Shown here in pieces: positions 24,593 to 34,052 of a stretch of DNA of 64,000 bases. Positions within the stretch are counted from its first letter, which is position 1. Each line of letters starts with the position of its first letter. This stretch comes from Algibacter sp. L1A34. GTDB taxonomy: Bacteria > Bacteroidota > Bacteroidia > Flavobacteriales > Flavobacteriaceae. Where the stretch lies: positions 1,105,501 through 1,169,500 of the forward strand of contig NZ_CP047029.1 of NCBI RefSeq assembly GCF_009796805.1, given 5' to 3'. The position numbers and the translations under genes were made by a program. The notes under the pieces were generated by a model. It was not told where the DNA came from. It saw nothing but the letters and a program-made list of their open reading frames with translations, and did not search any database.

Positions 24593-26032
24593 TTATTCTT
24601 CCACAAAATCCACACTAATTTCATCTAACTCATAAATACCATCGAAGGTATCTTGGCCACTTCCTGTAAATTTAAACGCGATGTACATAGTTCCACTTTC
24701 ACAAGATAAATCTACTGCTCCCGAATTAAACCACGGTACAAAAGAGTCTGTATCTTTCACCACATAAGCATCGGATAAAGCACCCCAAGTTGCTGTATCA
24801 ATATTAGCTTCGGTACCATCCCAATCTAAGGAATATAAGATTTCTAAAAAACTACTATCTGCCAAACTATTTGATGTTTTAAAACGAAGTGTTTCCCCCT
24901 CTTGCTCGTCCAAATTAATTGCAGGTGTAATTAACCAACCAATATTAGAATCGTCTCCCGAGCTAGAACATTGAAACCGTGCCGAACGTCCTAAAGACTC
25001 GTTCGAAGATGTAGAAGAATACCCTTCCCAAGCTTCCGTTCCTGCTTCAATATAATTTGTCCAACCATCAATTACTATGGGTTTATTATTTTTTTGAGGT
25101 TCAAAATCTTCATAAAACAAATTCCCTGTACCTAAGACTGAAGCAATACCACAACTTAATTCCATAGGGTCGCAACGTTCAATGTCATCAAAATTAATAT
25201 CAGCCGAACTATTTACAACAAGTACATTAAAATCGTCGCCATAATCACGACCAAAAATCCCCGTTATCGTTCCTTTTCCTTGCGGAACAATTAAAGATTT
25301 AAAATCGGAAAACGTACTTGTTTGCATGCGTATTGAAACTCCTGTATGGCAACTTTCTAGAATTCTAATACCGTCGTATTCATCTATAGTTTCACTCGCA
25401 AATGTTGCTCCTAATTCAAACCGGTTTAATTGCATGTTTTCTAATTTAATCAAGGTATTATAATCCCAACTTGTTAAATTAGCTATACTTGATATTTTAG
25501 GTTGAATCTCGGCAATTTCATTACTTCTAATAATAATACTTTTATATTCTGCAGGTTGAATTTGTTCTACTCGGGCACCATCCCCTTTTCCTATGGCAAT
25601 GATACCACTGCTTTCTCCAATGGTTAATCCTGCCATTTTTACATATACTTTTTGTCCAAATTGATACGTATCGGATAAACTGGACACATTGATAACCACT
25701 TGAAAACCTAATCTCGGGTCGTTATCTGGGCTAGAATCATCTATTTTATTCTGAATAATTAATTCCTCAAAAAAGTTTCCCGATTTATCGGAAGACACCA
25801 CATAACCTTCAATATATAATTCTGAATCTTCATCAATTCTAGCCGTTGAATTGCCACTATTTACCGCCTGGTCGTAAAGTGATTTTATAGTTTTAAAGGT
25901 TGTTATTTTATCCTGAGGAATTATGGGCTCCGTAAATGATATATCAGGAATGCCGTAATCGTCGTCTTTTACACAAGAAGTTATTAATGTATGCATCAGA
26001 AAAATGACAATTAGTATTTTAAAATTTTTCAT
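24593..26032 (-). CDS. DUF5689 / choice-of-anchor J surface lipoprotein
   Basis: A 479-residue lipoprotein (signal ending I-T-S-C-V, Cys at residue 20). The N-terminal part (about 40-280) matches DUF5689, with an OB-fold-like segment containing I-E-G-Y-V-V-S-S-D-K-S-G-N-F and Y-V-K-M-A-G-L. The C-terminal 180 residues match the choice-of-anchor J beta-sandwich (L-F-Y-E-D-F-E at the start, D-E-I-S-V-D-F at the end). It lies 86 bp downstream of a TonB-dependent receptor gene on the same strand. The arrangement resembles a receptor with its surface-exposed lipoprotein partner. Confidence 0.88.
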   Translation of the reverse strand: MKNFKILIVIFLMHTLITSCVKDDDYGIPDISFTEPIIPQDKITTFKTIKSLYDQAVNSGNSTARIDEDSELYIEGYVVSSDKSGNFFEELIIQNKIDDSSPDNDPRLGFQVVINVSSLSDTYQFGQKVYVKMAGLTIGESSGIIAIGKGDGARVEQIQPAEYKSIIIRSNEIAEIQPKISSIANLTSWDYNTLIKLENMQLNRFELGATFASETIDEYDGIRILESCHTGVSIRMQTSTFSDFKSLIVPQGKGTITGIFGRDYGDDFNVLVVNSSADINFDDIERCDPMELSCGIASVLGTGNLFYEDFEPQKNNKPIVIDGWTNYIEAGTEAWEGYSSTSSNESLGRSARFQCSSSGDDSNIGWLITPAINLDEQEGETLRFKTSNSLADSSFLEILYSLDWDGTEANIDTATWGALSDAYVVKDTDSFVPWFNSGAVDLSCESGTMYIAFKFTGSGQDTFDGIYELDEISVDFVEE

Positions 26033-26118
26033 GATTAATGTTTTTATATTATTTGTTGCTTCAACAAGCTCTGCATGGTATTAGCTGTCTTTTTAACTTA
26101 GTGTTTTTTCATTTTCAT

Positions 26119-28920
26119 TTAAAATCTCACATTCAAATTCAAGAAATATGTAGTTCCACGACCATACCAATATTTCGATCCAAAAACAGGTGTATCTAAA
26201 GCTTTATCATCTCTAAGTTCACGGTAATTTGCATTTCTGCCTTGCTCGAAACCTCCAGATTTATAAACTTGATCTAATAAATTATTTATGCTTGCAAAAA
26301 AACCGATGTAATAGTCCCCAACCTTCCACGATTTCCCGCCAATTAAATTCACCACCATATAATTATCAAACCGTTCTTGCTTTAGAAGTTCTCTAGCCAA
26401 AACCTCATCATAATCATTAAAAACATTACCATCAAAATCTGTTGAAAAATTTGAAGAACGCGTTAACGGACTCACATCTATATAAGTGTTTGCGAAAAAG
26501 TTTGCCGTAGCTCCAAACCACCAATAATCTGGATCGCTATACTCAAAACCTACTGAATATGCATTTTGTGGCCCAGAGGCAATTTTATAATTTTTTAGTT
26601 TAGATTGTCCAAAATCTTTAAAACCATCTATAAAACCAGCAGCTAATGCTTCATCATCAGGTTCGGTAGACAGAAACAGGTTTGGATTATTATTGTATAT
26701 AAACTGCCCGATAGCGGCAGCGCCTTTCAATTTTATGGTTGGTGTTACTTGGGCTTCAACACCAAATTCGGCACCGATATGTTGTTTTTCAATGCCTTGA
26801 AGAATTTCTTGTACAAAGGCCAAATTATCGCCACCAATACCATCGGCAAAAAAGAATGAAATTTCGCTAGCATCAGTCACTTTTGTGTAATACCCTGTGA
26901 GTCTCGCTTTAATCATGGACGAACGAAAGACATAACTTACATCGGCAGATGTTATTTTTTCTTCAGTAATATCTGGAACAATATTATGATTTTCTCTAGA
27001 GTTTGAAAACGTATTTTGTAATGTTGGTGCCCTAGTAATGTAACCTGCGTTAAAATTAAACACATGTTTACCCGATAGCTTATAAGTAAAACCTGCTTTT
27101 GCACCAAAACCCATAAAACTTAATTTCTCGCCTTTCCCTAATGAGTTATCTGGAAATCCTCCATTTTGATAAATACCTTCTCGTTGATATTCGGTATTTT
27201 TGATACTGGCAGCTACATAAAAATCTGCATTACTATATGAAAATTGAGTTTGAGCATATCCTCCAATTTCGTTCGCAAAAATATTATAATCATATTTAAA
27301 TTTCTCACCCACACCAACAATACGGTTTGGATTTAATAAATCATTTTGGGCTTCGTTAATATTTGTTGCAAATCCATCGATATCTAAATAAGTTTCTGCT
27401 CCTAAAAGATCTAAAACCTCAGCAAAGTTCTCGGAATTTAAAATTTTAAAATTTACACCTGCATTAATATTAATGTGGTCGTTTATTTCTTTATTCAAAA
27501 TCGAATTTATGGTGAGTTGCCGATCATCTACACGATCTTCATACAAAGCATACGTGGCATTCCCTCCATTTTGAGTATTTGCTATATTAGTGCTATACAT
27601 GGCTTCCCAATCTATTTGCCCGCTGTCCTGAAATGTTTGTAATGCTTGATAGGCAAAACCTAACTCATCTGGAAAATTACGTTCAAAATAACTTGGCAAT
27701 TTTTGATAATATGCCGCACTAGGGTTAGCACCACCACCTTGCGGAAAACCATCAATTAAATCTTTACCGTTATAGTCCAAACGGCTATTTCCCATTTTCC
27801 CGAATTGATAACCAATGTTTGTATTTAACTTAGTTTTATTATTCAAATTCCAGTAATGGTTAAGCATTACAATGGGTTCGTTTACTTCTTTTATTCTAGA
27901 ATTTCGTTTTTCACCATCTTGCCATCCCCAATATTCATTGTATTTTATATCTTTTAAATCGAAAATCTCTTGTGTATTTGGAGACGATTTACCTCTGCGA
28001 TTTGGTGTGTAAATTGCAGAAAAGCTTAAACTATGGTCTTTGTTTATTATTTTTTCCACGGAAGTGAAAAAGGAATTTGAATTATAACTCGTCGCATCTT
28101 GATAGCCTTCATTTCCCCATCGACGACCTAACGTTAATGTATATGCCCAATTATTTTTTAACAAACCAGAAGCATAACTCGCCATAAGCCGATTACTGTA
28201 ACTTCGATTAGAAGAAGAATAGGTTAACCGCCCACCTGCTCTAGTTTGAGATGCCCGAATATTAATATTATTTGTCCCCAAAACACCTCCAAAATTATAA
28301 TTTGATGGTGTTAAGCCTGTGGTTAATTCTTGATTACGCAATACATCGTTTATACCGCCCCAATTACTCCATTGCGGTCTACCGTTGTAGGTTTTATTCA
28401 TTTCGATACCATTGATTAAAATGGTACTGTTTTTTGAATCTAATCCGCGAAGACGAAAAAAAGACTGACTAAACTCGAATGCTGCTGTACGTTGAAAAAT
28501 ATCGAGAGATGAGGCTAATAATCCCGAAATATTATCGGCACCGCTAGAATCGTCGTTCAATTCATCATCGGTTAATGTAATGGTAAATAAATCACTGGTC
28601 GCGCTAGCATCAATATCTAATGTGATATCGGAAATATTTACAGTTTCACCTTCATTTATAATAATTGGGAATCGTTTTGAGATATAACCCTTTTTAGAAA
28701 CCCTTAGCATTTGCTCGCCTAACGGCAGGTTTTTATCAAACACGAATTCACCTAAAGCATTAGAATATGTTGATAAATCACTGTCTTCAATGTCAACAAA
28801 AACATTTTTTATAGGTTCAAAAGTGAGTGCGTCGAGTAGGCTACCTTTCACAAAAGTTTGCTGTGAATGGAGGGATATTGAAAAAATTCCGAATAAAAAA
28901 ATAAGGGTTATTTTATTCAT
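26119..28920 (-). CDS. TonB-dependent receptor with carboxypeptidase-like N-terminal domain
   Basis: A 933-residue outer-membrane receptor. I start at the ATG at 28920 because a signal peptide (M-N-K-I-T-L-I-F-L-F-G, cleavage after H-S-Q) begins there; the longer reading adds an implausible leader. A carboxypeptidase-regulatory-like domain (about 22-105) is followed by the plug (L-R-G-L-D-S-K-N near 160, then W-S-N-W-G-G) and a 22-strand-type barrel. The plug motif is very like that of the receptor at 34053. Substrate is not evident; neighbours (DUF5689 protein, EEP nuclease, endonuclease I) suggest nucleic-acid or phosphate-ester uptake. Confidence 0.93.
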   Translation of the reverse strand: MNKITLIFLFGIFSISLHSQQTFVKGSLLDALTFEPIKNVFVDIEDSDLSTYSNALGEFVFDKNLPLGEQMLRVSKKGYISKRFPIIINEGETVNISDITLDIDASATSDLFTITLTDDELNDDSSGADNISGLLASSLDIFQRTAAFEFSQSFFRLRGLDSKNSTILINGIEMNKTYNGRPQWSNWGGINDVLRNQELTTGLTPSNYNFGGVLGTNNINIRASQTRAGGRLTYSSSNRSYSNRLMASYASGLLKNNWAYTLTLGRRWGNEGYQDATSYNSNSFFTSVEKIINKDHSLSFSAIYTPNRRGKSSPNTQEIFDLKDIKYNEYWGWQDGEKRNSRIKEVNEPIVMLNHYWNLNNKTKLNTNIGYQFGKMGNSRLDYNGKDLIDGFPQGGGANPSAAYYQKLPSYFERNFPDELGFAYQALQTFQDSGQIDWEAMYSTNIANTQNGGNATYALYEDRVDDRQLTINSILNKEINDHININAGVNFKILNSENFAEVLDLLGAETYLDIDGFATNINEAQNDLLNPNRIVGVGEKFKYDYNIFANEIGGYAQTQFSYSNADFYVAASIKNTEYQREGIYQNGGFPDNSLGKGEKLSFMGFGAKAGFTYKLSGKHVFNFNAGYITRAPTLQNTFSNSRENHNIVPDITEEKITSADVSYVFRSSMIKARLTGYYTKVTDASEISFFFADGIGGDNLAFVQEILQGIEKQHIGAEFGVEAQVTPTIKLKGAAAIGQFIYNNNPNLFLSTEPDDEALAAGFIDGFKDFGQSKLKNYKIASGPQNAYSVGFEYSDPDYWWFGATANFFANTYIDVSPLTRSSNFSTDFDGNVFNDYDEVLARELLKQERFDNYMVVNLIGGKSWKVGDYYIGFFASINNLLDQVYKSGGFEQGRNANYRELRDDKALDTPVFGSKYWYGRGTTYFLNLNVRF

Positions 28921-29047
28921 ACGTATCTTTATTACTTCAATTATAACAAAAAACAATCAATTGACAGTTAAATACTTAAAAGAATTTCAAGAAATTAGAT
29001 GTAATCTTTGCAATAACAGACCTGTAGTTTCATTCTTATATGAAAGA

Positions 29048-30094
29048 ATGAATTGTTTAAAAATCGCTTTTATCGGTTTATTTTTCATGGTCTTTTTAAA
29101 CACAAATGCACAGGATAAAAAGTTTAAAATTCATACGGTTGCCTTCTACAATTTAGAGAATTTATTCGATACTATAAATGATACGTCAAAACTAGATGAA
29201 TATAGCCCCATGATGGAATTGAAAACGGATAAAGGTCCCGTTTACAAGAAAAAAATAAGGAATATGGCACGTGTTATTGCCGATATCGGTAAAGATGTTT
29301 CTGAAAACTCACCAAGTATTATTGGTGTTTGCGAGGTTGAAAATAAAGCCGTTTTAGAAGATCTAGTAAACGATTCACTTCTCGTGGATAAAGATTATGG
29401 TATTGTGCATTATAACTCCACAGACGTACGTGGAATTGATGTTGCCTTGTTATATCAAAAAAAAGCTTTTACACCTATAAGCACAAGCTCTCATGAATTA
29501 AAAATTTACAATGCAGATACTAACAAACGCGTTTATACTCGTGAACAATTACTAGTAAGTGGAAAATTGGAAGACGAAACCATTCATCTTATTGTGAATC
29601 ATTGGCCATCGCGACGTGGTGGCGAGGCTAAAAGCAGACCAAAACGTGTGGCTGCAGCCAAATTAAGCAAGCATCTTTTAGATTCTTTACAGATGATAGA
29701 TCCGTATGCCAAAGTGTTTATTATGGGGGATTTAAATGATAATCCAAATAATGCGAGCGTTAAAAAAATTTTAAAGGCTAAACCCTCTAAAAAATTGGGT
29801 TTAAAAGGCATTTACAATCCTTATATTAATTTCTATAAAAACGGTATTGGCACAACAGCTTATCGAGATGCTTGGAGTTTATTCGATCAAATTATGATTA
29901 CGAAACCTTTACTTGAAAAAGATTACTCGTCATTTCAGTTTTACAAAGCAGGTATTTACAACAAAAACTATATTATCACTAAAAATGGAGCATATAAGGG
30001 TTATCCTTTAAGAAGTTTTGGGTATCACGGGTTTAACAATGGCTTTAGTGATCACTTTCCTGTTTATATTTATTTGATTAAAGAAGTGCCTTAA
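29048..30094 (+). CDS. Secreted EEP-family nuclease/phosphatase
   Basis: A 348-residue protein beginning at the ATG at 29048, where a signal peptide (residues 1-19, ending T-N-A-Q) starts; the longer open frame upstream has no such start. EEP motifs follow in order: F-Y-N-L-E-N-L-F-D, G-V-C-E-V-E-N, D-V-R-G-I-D-V-A-L-L-Y, V-N-H-W-P-S-R-R-G-G, G-D-L-N-D-N-P, S-D-H-F-P-V. It is about one third to one half identical by eye to the cytoplasmic protein at 23187. It is divergent from the TonB receptor gene, 127 bp between starts, so both may be controlled from the same region. Probably periplasmic or secreted. Confidence 0.9.
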   Translation: MNCLKIAFIGLFFMVFLNTNAQDKKFKIHTVAFYNLENLFDTINDTSKLDEYSPMMELKTDKGPVYKKKIRNMARVIADIGKDVSENSPSIIGVCEVENKAVLEDLVNDSLLVDKDYGIVHYNSTDVRGIDVALLYQKKAFTPISTSSHELKIYNADTNKRVYTREQLLVSGKLEDETIHLIVNHWPSRRGGEAKSRPKRVAAAKLSKHLLDSLQMIDPYAKVFIMGDLNDNPNNASVKKILKAKPSKKLGLKGIYNPYINFYKNGIGTTAYRDAWSLFDQIMITKPLLEKDYSSFQFYKAGIYNKNYIITKNGAYKGYPLRSFGYHGFNNGFSDHFPVYIYLIKEVP

Positions 30095-30096
30095 AA

Positions 30097-30130
30097 ACAA
30101 AAAATCCTTCAAGCTAAAAACCTGAAGGAT
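30097..30130 (-). terminator. Terminator of the 30157 membrane-protein gene
   Basis: A perfect 8-bp stem (30104-30111 with 30123-30130) and an 11-nt loop. On the minus strand it is followed by a T run, so it terminates the minus-strand gene rather than the convergent nuclease gene. Confidence 0.75.
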
Positions 30131-30156
30131 CTGAATATTACAATACTTTTTATTTT

Positions 30157-30594
30157 CTAGCCTATCCAAGTACTCCAAGGAATTCTTGATAAAAACAATA
30201 CTAAAGCAATACTGTAAAAAATTGCAATGGTTTTCAACTTGTTTTTTGAAGTTAATTTCTTTTTGTGTTTAGAATAACCAATTGTAATTAATGCAATTGC
30301 TATAATATTGACAAATGGATGTTCTACCAAGTATAATCTTGCAATAGAGTTACTCATCACTTTTCCTCCTAGCTCTCCCCATAATGCTAAACGAGGCGAT
30401 ACAAAATACAATATTAAACCAATAGTTAATTGAATGTGCGATACTATTAAGGTGAATAAAGATATTCTAAAATCGTTGTTTTCGTATTCTTTATCTCCTA
30501 TAGTTTTTATCACAGCATTTACCGCTGCAATTATTAAAACTATTAATACTAAATACGCCCAATAGGAATGGAGTGATAATACAATGTTGTACAT
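30157..30594 (-). CDS. Four-helix membrane protein, conserved in Bacteroidota
   Basis: A 145-residue integral membrane protein with four hydrophobic segments (about 10-30, 44-64, 92-108, 122-140) and several histidines at or near membrane borders (S-H-S/Y-W-A-Y-like start, V-S-H-I-Q-L-T, V-E-H-P-F-V-N). The histidine placement recalls small heme-binding or cytochrome b-like proteins, but I cannot assign it. It has a promoter 26 nt upstream and a clear terminator, so it is monocistronic and separate from the nuclease genes around it. Confidence 0.75.
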   Translation of the reverse strand: MYNIVLSLHSYWAYLVLIVLIIAAVNAVIKTIGDKEYENNDFRISLFTLIVSHIQLTIGLILYFVSPRLALWGELGGKVMSNSIARLYLVEHPFVNIIAIALITIGYSKHKKKLTSKNKLKTIAIFYSIALVLFLSRIPWSTWIG

Positions 30595-30619
30595 GAATGT
30601 TTTGTTTTAATTATTGATG

Positions 30620-30627
30620 CAAAAATA
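30620..30627 (-). promoter_or_regulatory. -7 element TATTTTTG for the four-helix membrane protein
   Basis: An exact TAnnTTTG on the minus strand, with 25 nt between the box and the ATG at 30594. Confidence 0.6.
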
Positions 30628-30642
30628 GTAATTATAATTTAT

Positions 30643-30670
30643 AAAAAAACCGCTTCGATTGAAGCGGTTT
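30643..30670 (-). terminator. Terminator of the endonuclease I gene
   Basis: A perfect 10-bp stem (30647-30656 with 30661-30670), GATT loop, and a T run on the minus strand. Confidence 0.85.
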
Positions 30671-30696
30671 AATTTATTTCTAAATTAGAATAATTC

Positions 30697-32298
30697 TTAT
30701 TCCCATTTATTTTCTGCAGCCGTACCGCCCCATATTAAAGTAGCTATGTATGGATTATCAATAAAAGGGTTTCTATTGCCTTGTGCGGCATAAATTACGT
30801 TGTTACGTTGTTCTTCAAAGGCTGATACTGGATCGGCAACGTTCCATGCTTTAAAAAGCTCTAAACCACCAACTTTATCAAAATCCTCTCCGTAACGAAT
30901 GTTTAAATACATTACCATTCTAGCAACATCACCACGCCAGTCATCACCAGGATACCAAGCTTCTCCAATTAATTTATTAGTTCCGCTTCCATCGATATAT
31001 GGATAGTTACTTCTATCACTGTTAACTGTTGCATCAGCAGATCTTAGATGATGTAAATCTGAAACTGCTATATCCGAACTTAACCTAGATTGTGGAAAAA
31101 TATGTTCTGTGTTATAAGTTTGTGTTGCATATGGATTATTTCCTGAAGTATACTCCTCCCAATATCTACTTTCGCCAGTATACATTAAAATTACATTATC
31201 TTGATTTGATAAATCGGCATCGGCATTATATAAATAATCATGACGTTGTGTATAACTTAATATTACCGTGTGCATATCTTGCGTATGTGCAGAAATTTGA
31301 TTGAACATTAAATCGGCATCTTCTGTAAAAATAACACCATCGTAATAATCCCCTAAACTAGAAGAGATATTAAAGCTTATTGGTTTTACAACTGATACTG
31401 TAACGGTTGCTGTTGAGCATTGTGCAGTTGGAACATCGTTATCACAAATAGTATAGGTAAATGTATCAGTGCCTTCAAAACCAGATTGAGCTGTATAGCT
31501 TATTGTTCCATCTGAATTTAAAGTAATAGCACCTTGTGTCAACGAATTATCAGTATCCGTTATTAATGCACCATCAATAATATCATCATTAGATAGAACA
31601 TTAAAGATATTTAAAGAAGAATCTAAAACCACAGAGTAAGTATCGTTAGTCGCTTCAGGAGTTCCTTCATCTAAAACAGTAATAGTAACAGTAGCTGTAG
31701 AACATTCTGGGTTTACATCATTATCACATATGGTATATGTAAATGTGTCTTCACCTGCAAAACCATTCGTAGCAGTATAACCGATTGTACCATCATCATT
31801 TAAAACAACAGTTCCATTAGTTAAAGTTGTGTCTATAGACTCATATTCCGCACCGTCTACTATAGTATCATTATCTAATAACTCATCAAGTACAGTAGTT
31901 GTATTCTCTAAAACTTCTAAAGCATCGTCTACAGCCAGTGCAGTGCCATTATCCGTAACTGTAACCGTAACTGTACCTGTTGCACAAATTGGCGTACTTA
32001 AGCCATTACAAATAGTATAAGTGAACGTATCTGTGCCACTAAAGTTATCAGCAGGTGTATAAATAAGTTTATTTAAGATTTCTGTAATAACTCCATTTTC
32101 TGCAGAGACTGCATCGAAATCGGTAAGTTCCGCACTATTTGTAAGTACATCATTACTTAACACATTTATTATTACTTGTGTGTTTTCTGGTGTACTTGCA
32201 GCATCGTTAGTTGCTACAGGTGGCTCTATAGCCACACTATCATCACTTCCGCTACAAGCAAAAAACATTACAAATAAAAATAGATATAAATATTTCAT
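30697..32298 (-). CDS. Secreted endonuclease I with three cadherin-like tandem domains
   Basis: A 533-residue lipoprotein. The start at 32298 gives a short signal with lipobox F-F-A-C (C15). Three cadherin-like/tandem-95 repeats of about 90 residues follow (29-114, 121-210, 215-305), each with V-L-x-N-D and D-T-F-T-Y-T-I-C. The C-terminal 220 residues are an endonuclease I domain with the N-T-E-H-I-F-P-Q-S motif at 396-404 carrying the catalytic His, and later D-D-W-R-G-D-V-A-R. Endonuclease I enzymes are extracellular, non-specific DNases/RNases. The Ig-like repeats should hold the nuclease away from the cell surface. It is in line with the TonB receptor and repeat lipoprotein upstream. Confidence 0.92.
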   Translation of the reverse strand: MKYLYLFLFVMFFACSGSDDSVAIEPPVATNDAASTPENTQVIINVLSNDVLTNSAELTDFDAVSAENGVITEILNKLIYTPADNFSGTDTFTYTICNGLSTPICATGTVTVTVTDNGTALAVDDALEVLENTTTVLDELLDNDTIVDGAEYESIDTTLTNGTVVLNDDGTIGYTATNGFAGEDTFTYTICDNDVNPECSTATVTITVLDEGTPEATNDTYSVVLDSSLNIFNVLSNDDIIDGALITDTDNSLTQGAITLNSDGTISYTAQSGFEGTDTFTYTICDNDVPTAQCSTATVTVSVVKPISFNISSSLGDYYDGVIFTEDADLMFNQISAHTQDMHTVILSYTQRHDYLYNADADLSNQDNVILMYTGESRYWEEYTSGNNPYATQTYNTEHIFPQSRLSSDIAVSDLHHLRSADATVNSDRSNYPYIDGSGTNKLIGEAWYPGDDWRGDVARMVMYLNIRYGEDFDKVGGLELFKAWNVADPVSAFEEQRNNVIYAAQGNRNPFIDNPYIATLIWGGTAAENKWE

Positions 32299-32314
32299 AA
32301 TAAAAAAGTTTAGC

Positions 32315-32347
32315 AAAAAAAACCTCTGACATAAAGTGAGAGGTTTT
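32315..32347 (-). terminator. Terminator of the repeat lipoprotein gene
   Basis: A CCTCTgAC/GTgAGAGG stem with one mismatch, flanked by A and T runs. It separates the repeat lipoprotein gene from the endonuclease I gene. Partial read-through is possible. Confidence 0.65.
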
Positions 32348-32375
32348 TTCTTGTTATTTAATTAAAGTGTGGTTA

Positions 32376-34040
32376 TTATTGGTATACCCAAACTCCATCA
32401 GTTTTAACTACATACTGAGTTTCTGTTACCGTAGCACCTGTATATGCTACATAAGATACAGCATATTTTTGTCCTTCTTCTGCTCCAGAATCTCTTGCGT
32501 TTAATAAAACATTAAAAGCTTCTAATAGTGTCTCATCATCCCAGTAGTTATCACTAGTATCTCTTCTATCAAAACTTTTATAGAATCCTAAGTTATCTGC
32601 TGGCCCAGGATAATCTTCTATTAGTGCAGTAGAAATTAAAGTAATGTCTGCAGCTAGTAATGAGTAATTAATTGTGTTATCTGGAACCCATTGACCATCT
32701 TCAAAACCATATTGGAATGAAGTTTCAATTATATCTTGAGGTAAAGACCATTTATCACCATCAAAAACACTAGATCCATATTTAGTAGTTGTTTCACCAC
32801 TACTATAATACCTATATTGAACAGTAGAAACATCTCCAGCCTGAGCATAAGGATATAAAGACTTTAAGAAGATCTCTAATTTGTAGATAGATCCAGAATC
32901 AAAGTTACCATAAGATTCACCTAACAAATCATAATCGGCACTAGAGAAAACATAAGGGAATACCCAATCTCCATTATTTTTCGCTACTATCGTTGTAACT
33001 TCTGTAATAATTGCTGGGTTTACAACATATTCTCCAGATTCGTATTTAAGAGTCATAACTTGAGTCGTAGTCGATCCATTATAAATGGTATAAGTTACCA
33101 CATAAATATCACCTTCTGCAGCTGTTGGTAAAATAAGATTTAAACCTTCTAAAATCAATTCTTGACTCCAATAGTTATCACTTGTCTCTCTTACATCAAT
33201 ACTACCATAAGCATCTAAGTTTCCTGCTGGCCCAGGGTTTTCTCCTATAAGTCCAGCAATAATATCATCATAGTCTGTACTTGAAAGCGTATATTCTGTT
33301 CCAGATTCAGCAACGACTTCAAAACCTAAATCTATAAATTTACTTCCATCATATTGTAAAGTAAAAGATTCTGAGCTTGAAGGACCATAAGTAGCAAAAG
33401 AAACAGAAACTACTTGACCAGCAGCATATTTACCTGCTAAAAGCGCATCCATTGCTTCTAATATCATATCATCAGACCAATAAGAACTACTAGAATCCCA
33501 TCTACCAAAATTCCCATAACTTGCAGCATTATCTGCAGGGTTCGGGTATTTATCAGCTAAAGCAGCTCCAATAGTTTCAAAATCAGCACTAGATAATTCA
33601 TAAGCTAAAACCTCAGCATTGTATGTTAACTCTAAAAATGTTCCATTTGAAGCAGTTTCATAATTTGAACTTAAATACCCCTCAATACCAGATAAACCAG
33701 CTAAAGTTTCGGTAGTACTCATTGTTTCAAGTAACGTAGGGCTATAAAGATTATATCCAACATTTACTAAAGAACCTTCTCCCCAAACAGGGTACTTATT
33801 TGCTAAGAAATCTGGAATAACTAAATCGGCCAGATCCTGGTTTAAAAAATAAGTCTCAAAATCTAATTCATCTTCATAGATTTCATAATCCTCATCAGTA
33901 AAAGTATATTGCTCTACACCTTTAATAAAATCGACACCTTCTATATCACGCTCTTGAATATCATCAGTAATATCTTCTAAAGGATTACATCCTGTAAAGA
34001 CTACTCCTAGAACTAATAAATAATATATTATTTTTTTCAT
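32376..34040 (-). CDS. Lipoprotein made of about four internal repeats, partner of the TonB receptor
   Basis: A 554-residue lipoprotein (lipobox F-T-G-C, C18) located 12 bp downstream of the TonB receptor gene and surely cotranscribed. Residues about 148-236, 251-339, 364-432 and 460-553 are repeats of one unit: a (L/F)-S-S-A-D-Y-like start, Y-P-x-P-A-D-N, a Y-W-S-x-E-x-I-L-E-A helix, then beta-strands with V-x-Y-x-x-Y. The third unit has lost its middle. A degenerate unit may occupy residues 45-147. I do not recognise the family. By position it is the SusD-like substrate-capturing partner, although it bears no resemblance to SusD. Confidence 0.85.
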   Translation of the reverse strand: MKKIIYYLLVLGVVFTGCNPLEDITDDIQERDIEGVDFIKGVEQYTFTDEDYEIYEDELDFETYFLNQDLADLVIPDFLANKYPVWGEGSLVNVGYNLYSPTLLETMSTTETLAGLSGIEGYLSSNYETASNGTFLELTYNAEVLAYELSSADFETIGAALADKYPNPADNAASYGNFGRWDSSSSYWSDDMILEAMDALLAGKYAAGQVVSVSFATYGPSSSESFTLQYDGSKFIDLGFEVVAESGTEYTLSSTDYDDIIAGLIGENPGPAGNLDAYGSIDVRETSDNYWSQELILEGLNLILPTAAEGDIYVVTYTIYNGSTTTQVMTLKYESGEYVVNPAIITEVTTIVAKNNGDWVFPYVFSSADYDLLGESYGNFDSGSIYKLEIFLKSLYPYAQAGDVSTVQYRYYSSGETTTKYGSSVFDGDKWSLPQDIIETSFQYGFEDGQWVPDNTINYSLLAADITLISTALIEDYPGPADNLGFYKSFDRRDTSDNYWDDETLLEAFNVLLNARDSGAEEGQKYAVSYVAYTGATVTETQYVVKTDGVWVYQ

Positions 34041-34052
34041 TTTGAATATTTT

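Noticed and set aside
28790-29047. A longer start for the secreted EEP gene, overlapping the TonB receptor gene
   Set aside because: The extra 86 codons are antisense to the start of the receptor and lack a signal peptide, while a clear signal peptide begins at 29048.
30697-32298. DNA-level tandem duplication of the cadherin-like domains
   Set aside because: The repeats are clear in protein but diverged in DNA, so they are ordinary ancient domain repeats, not a recent expansion.
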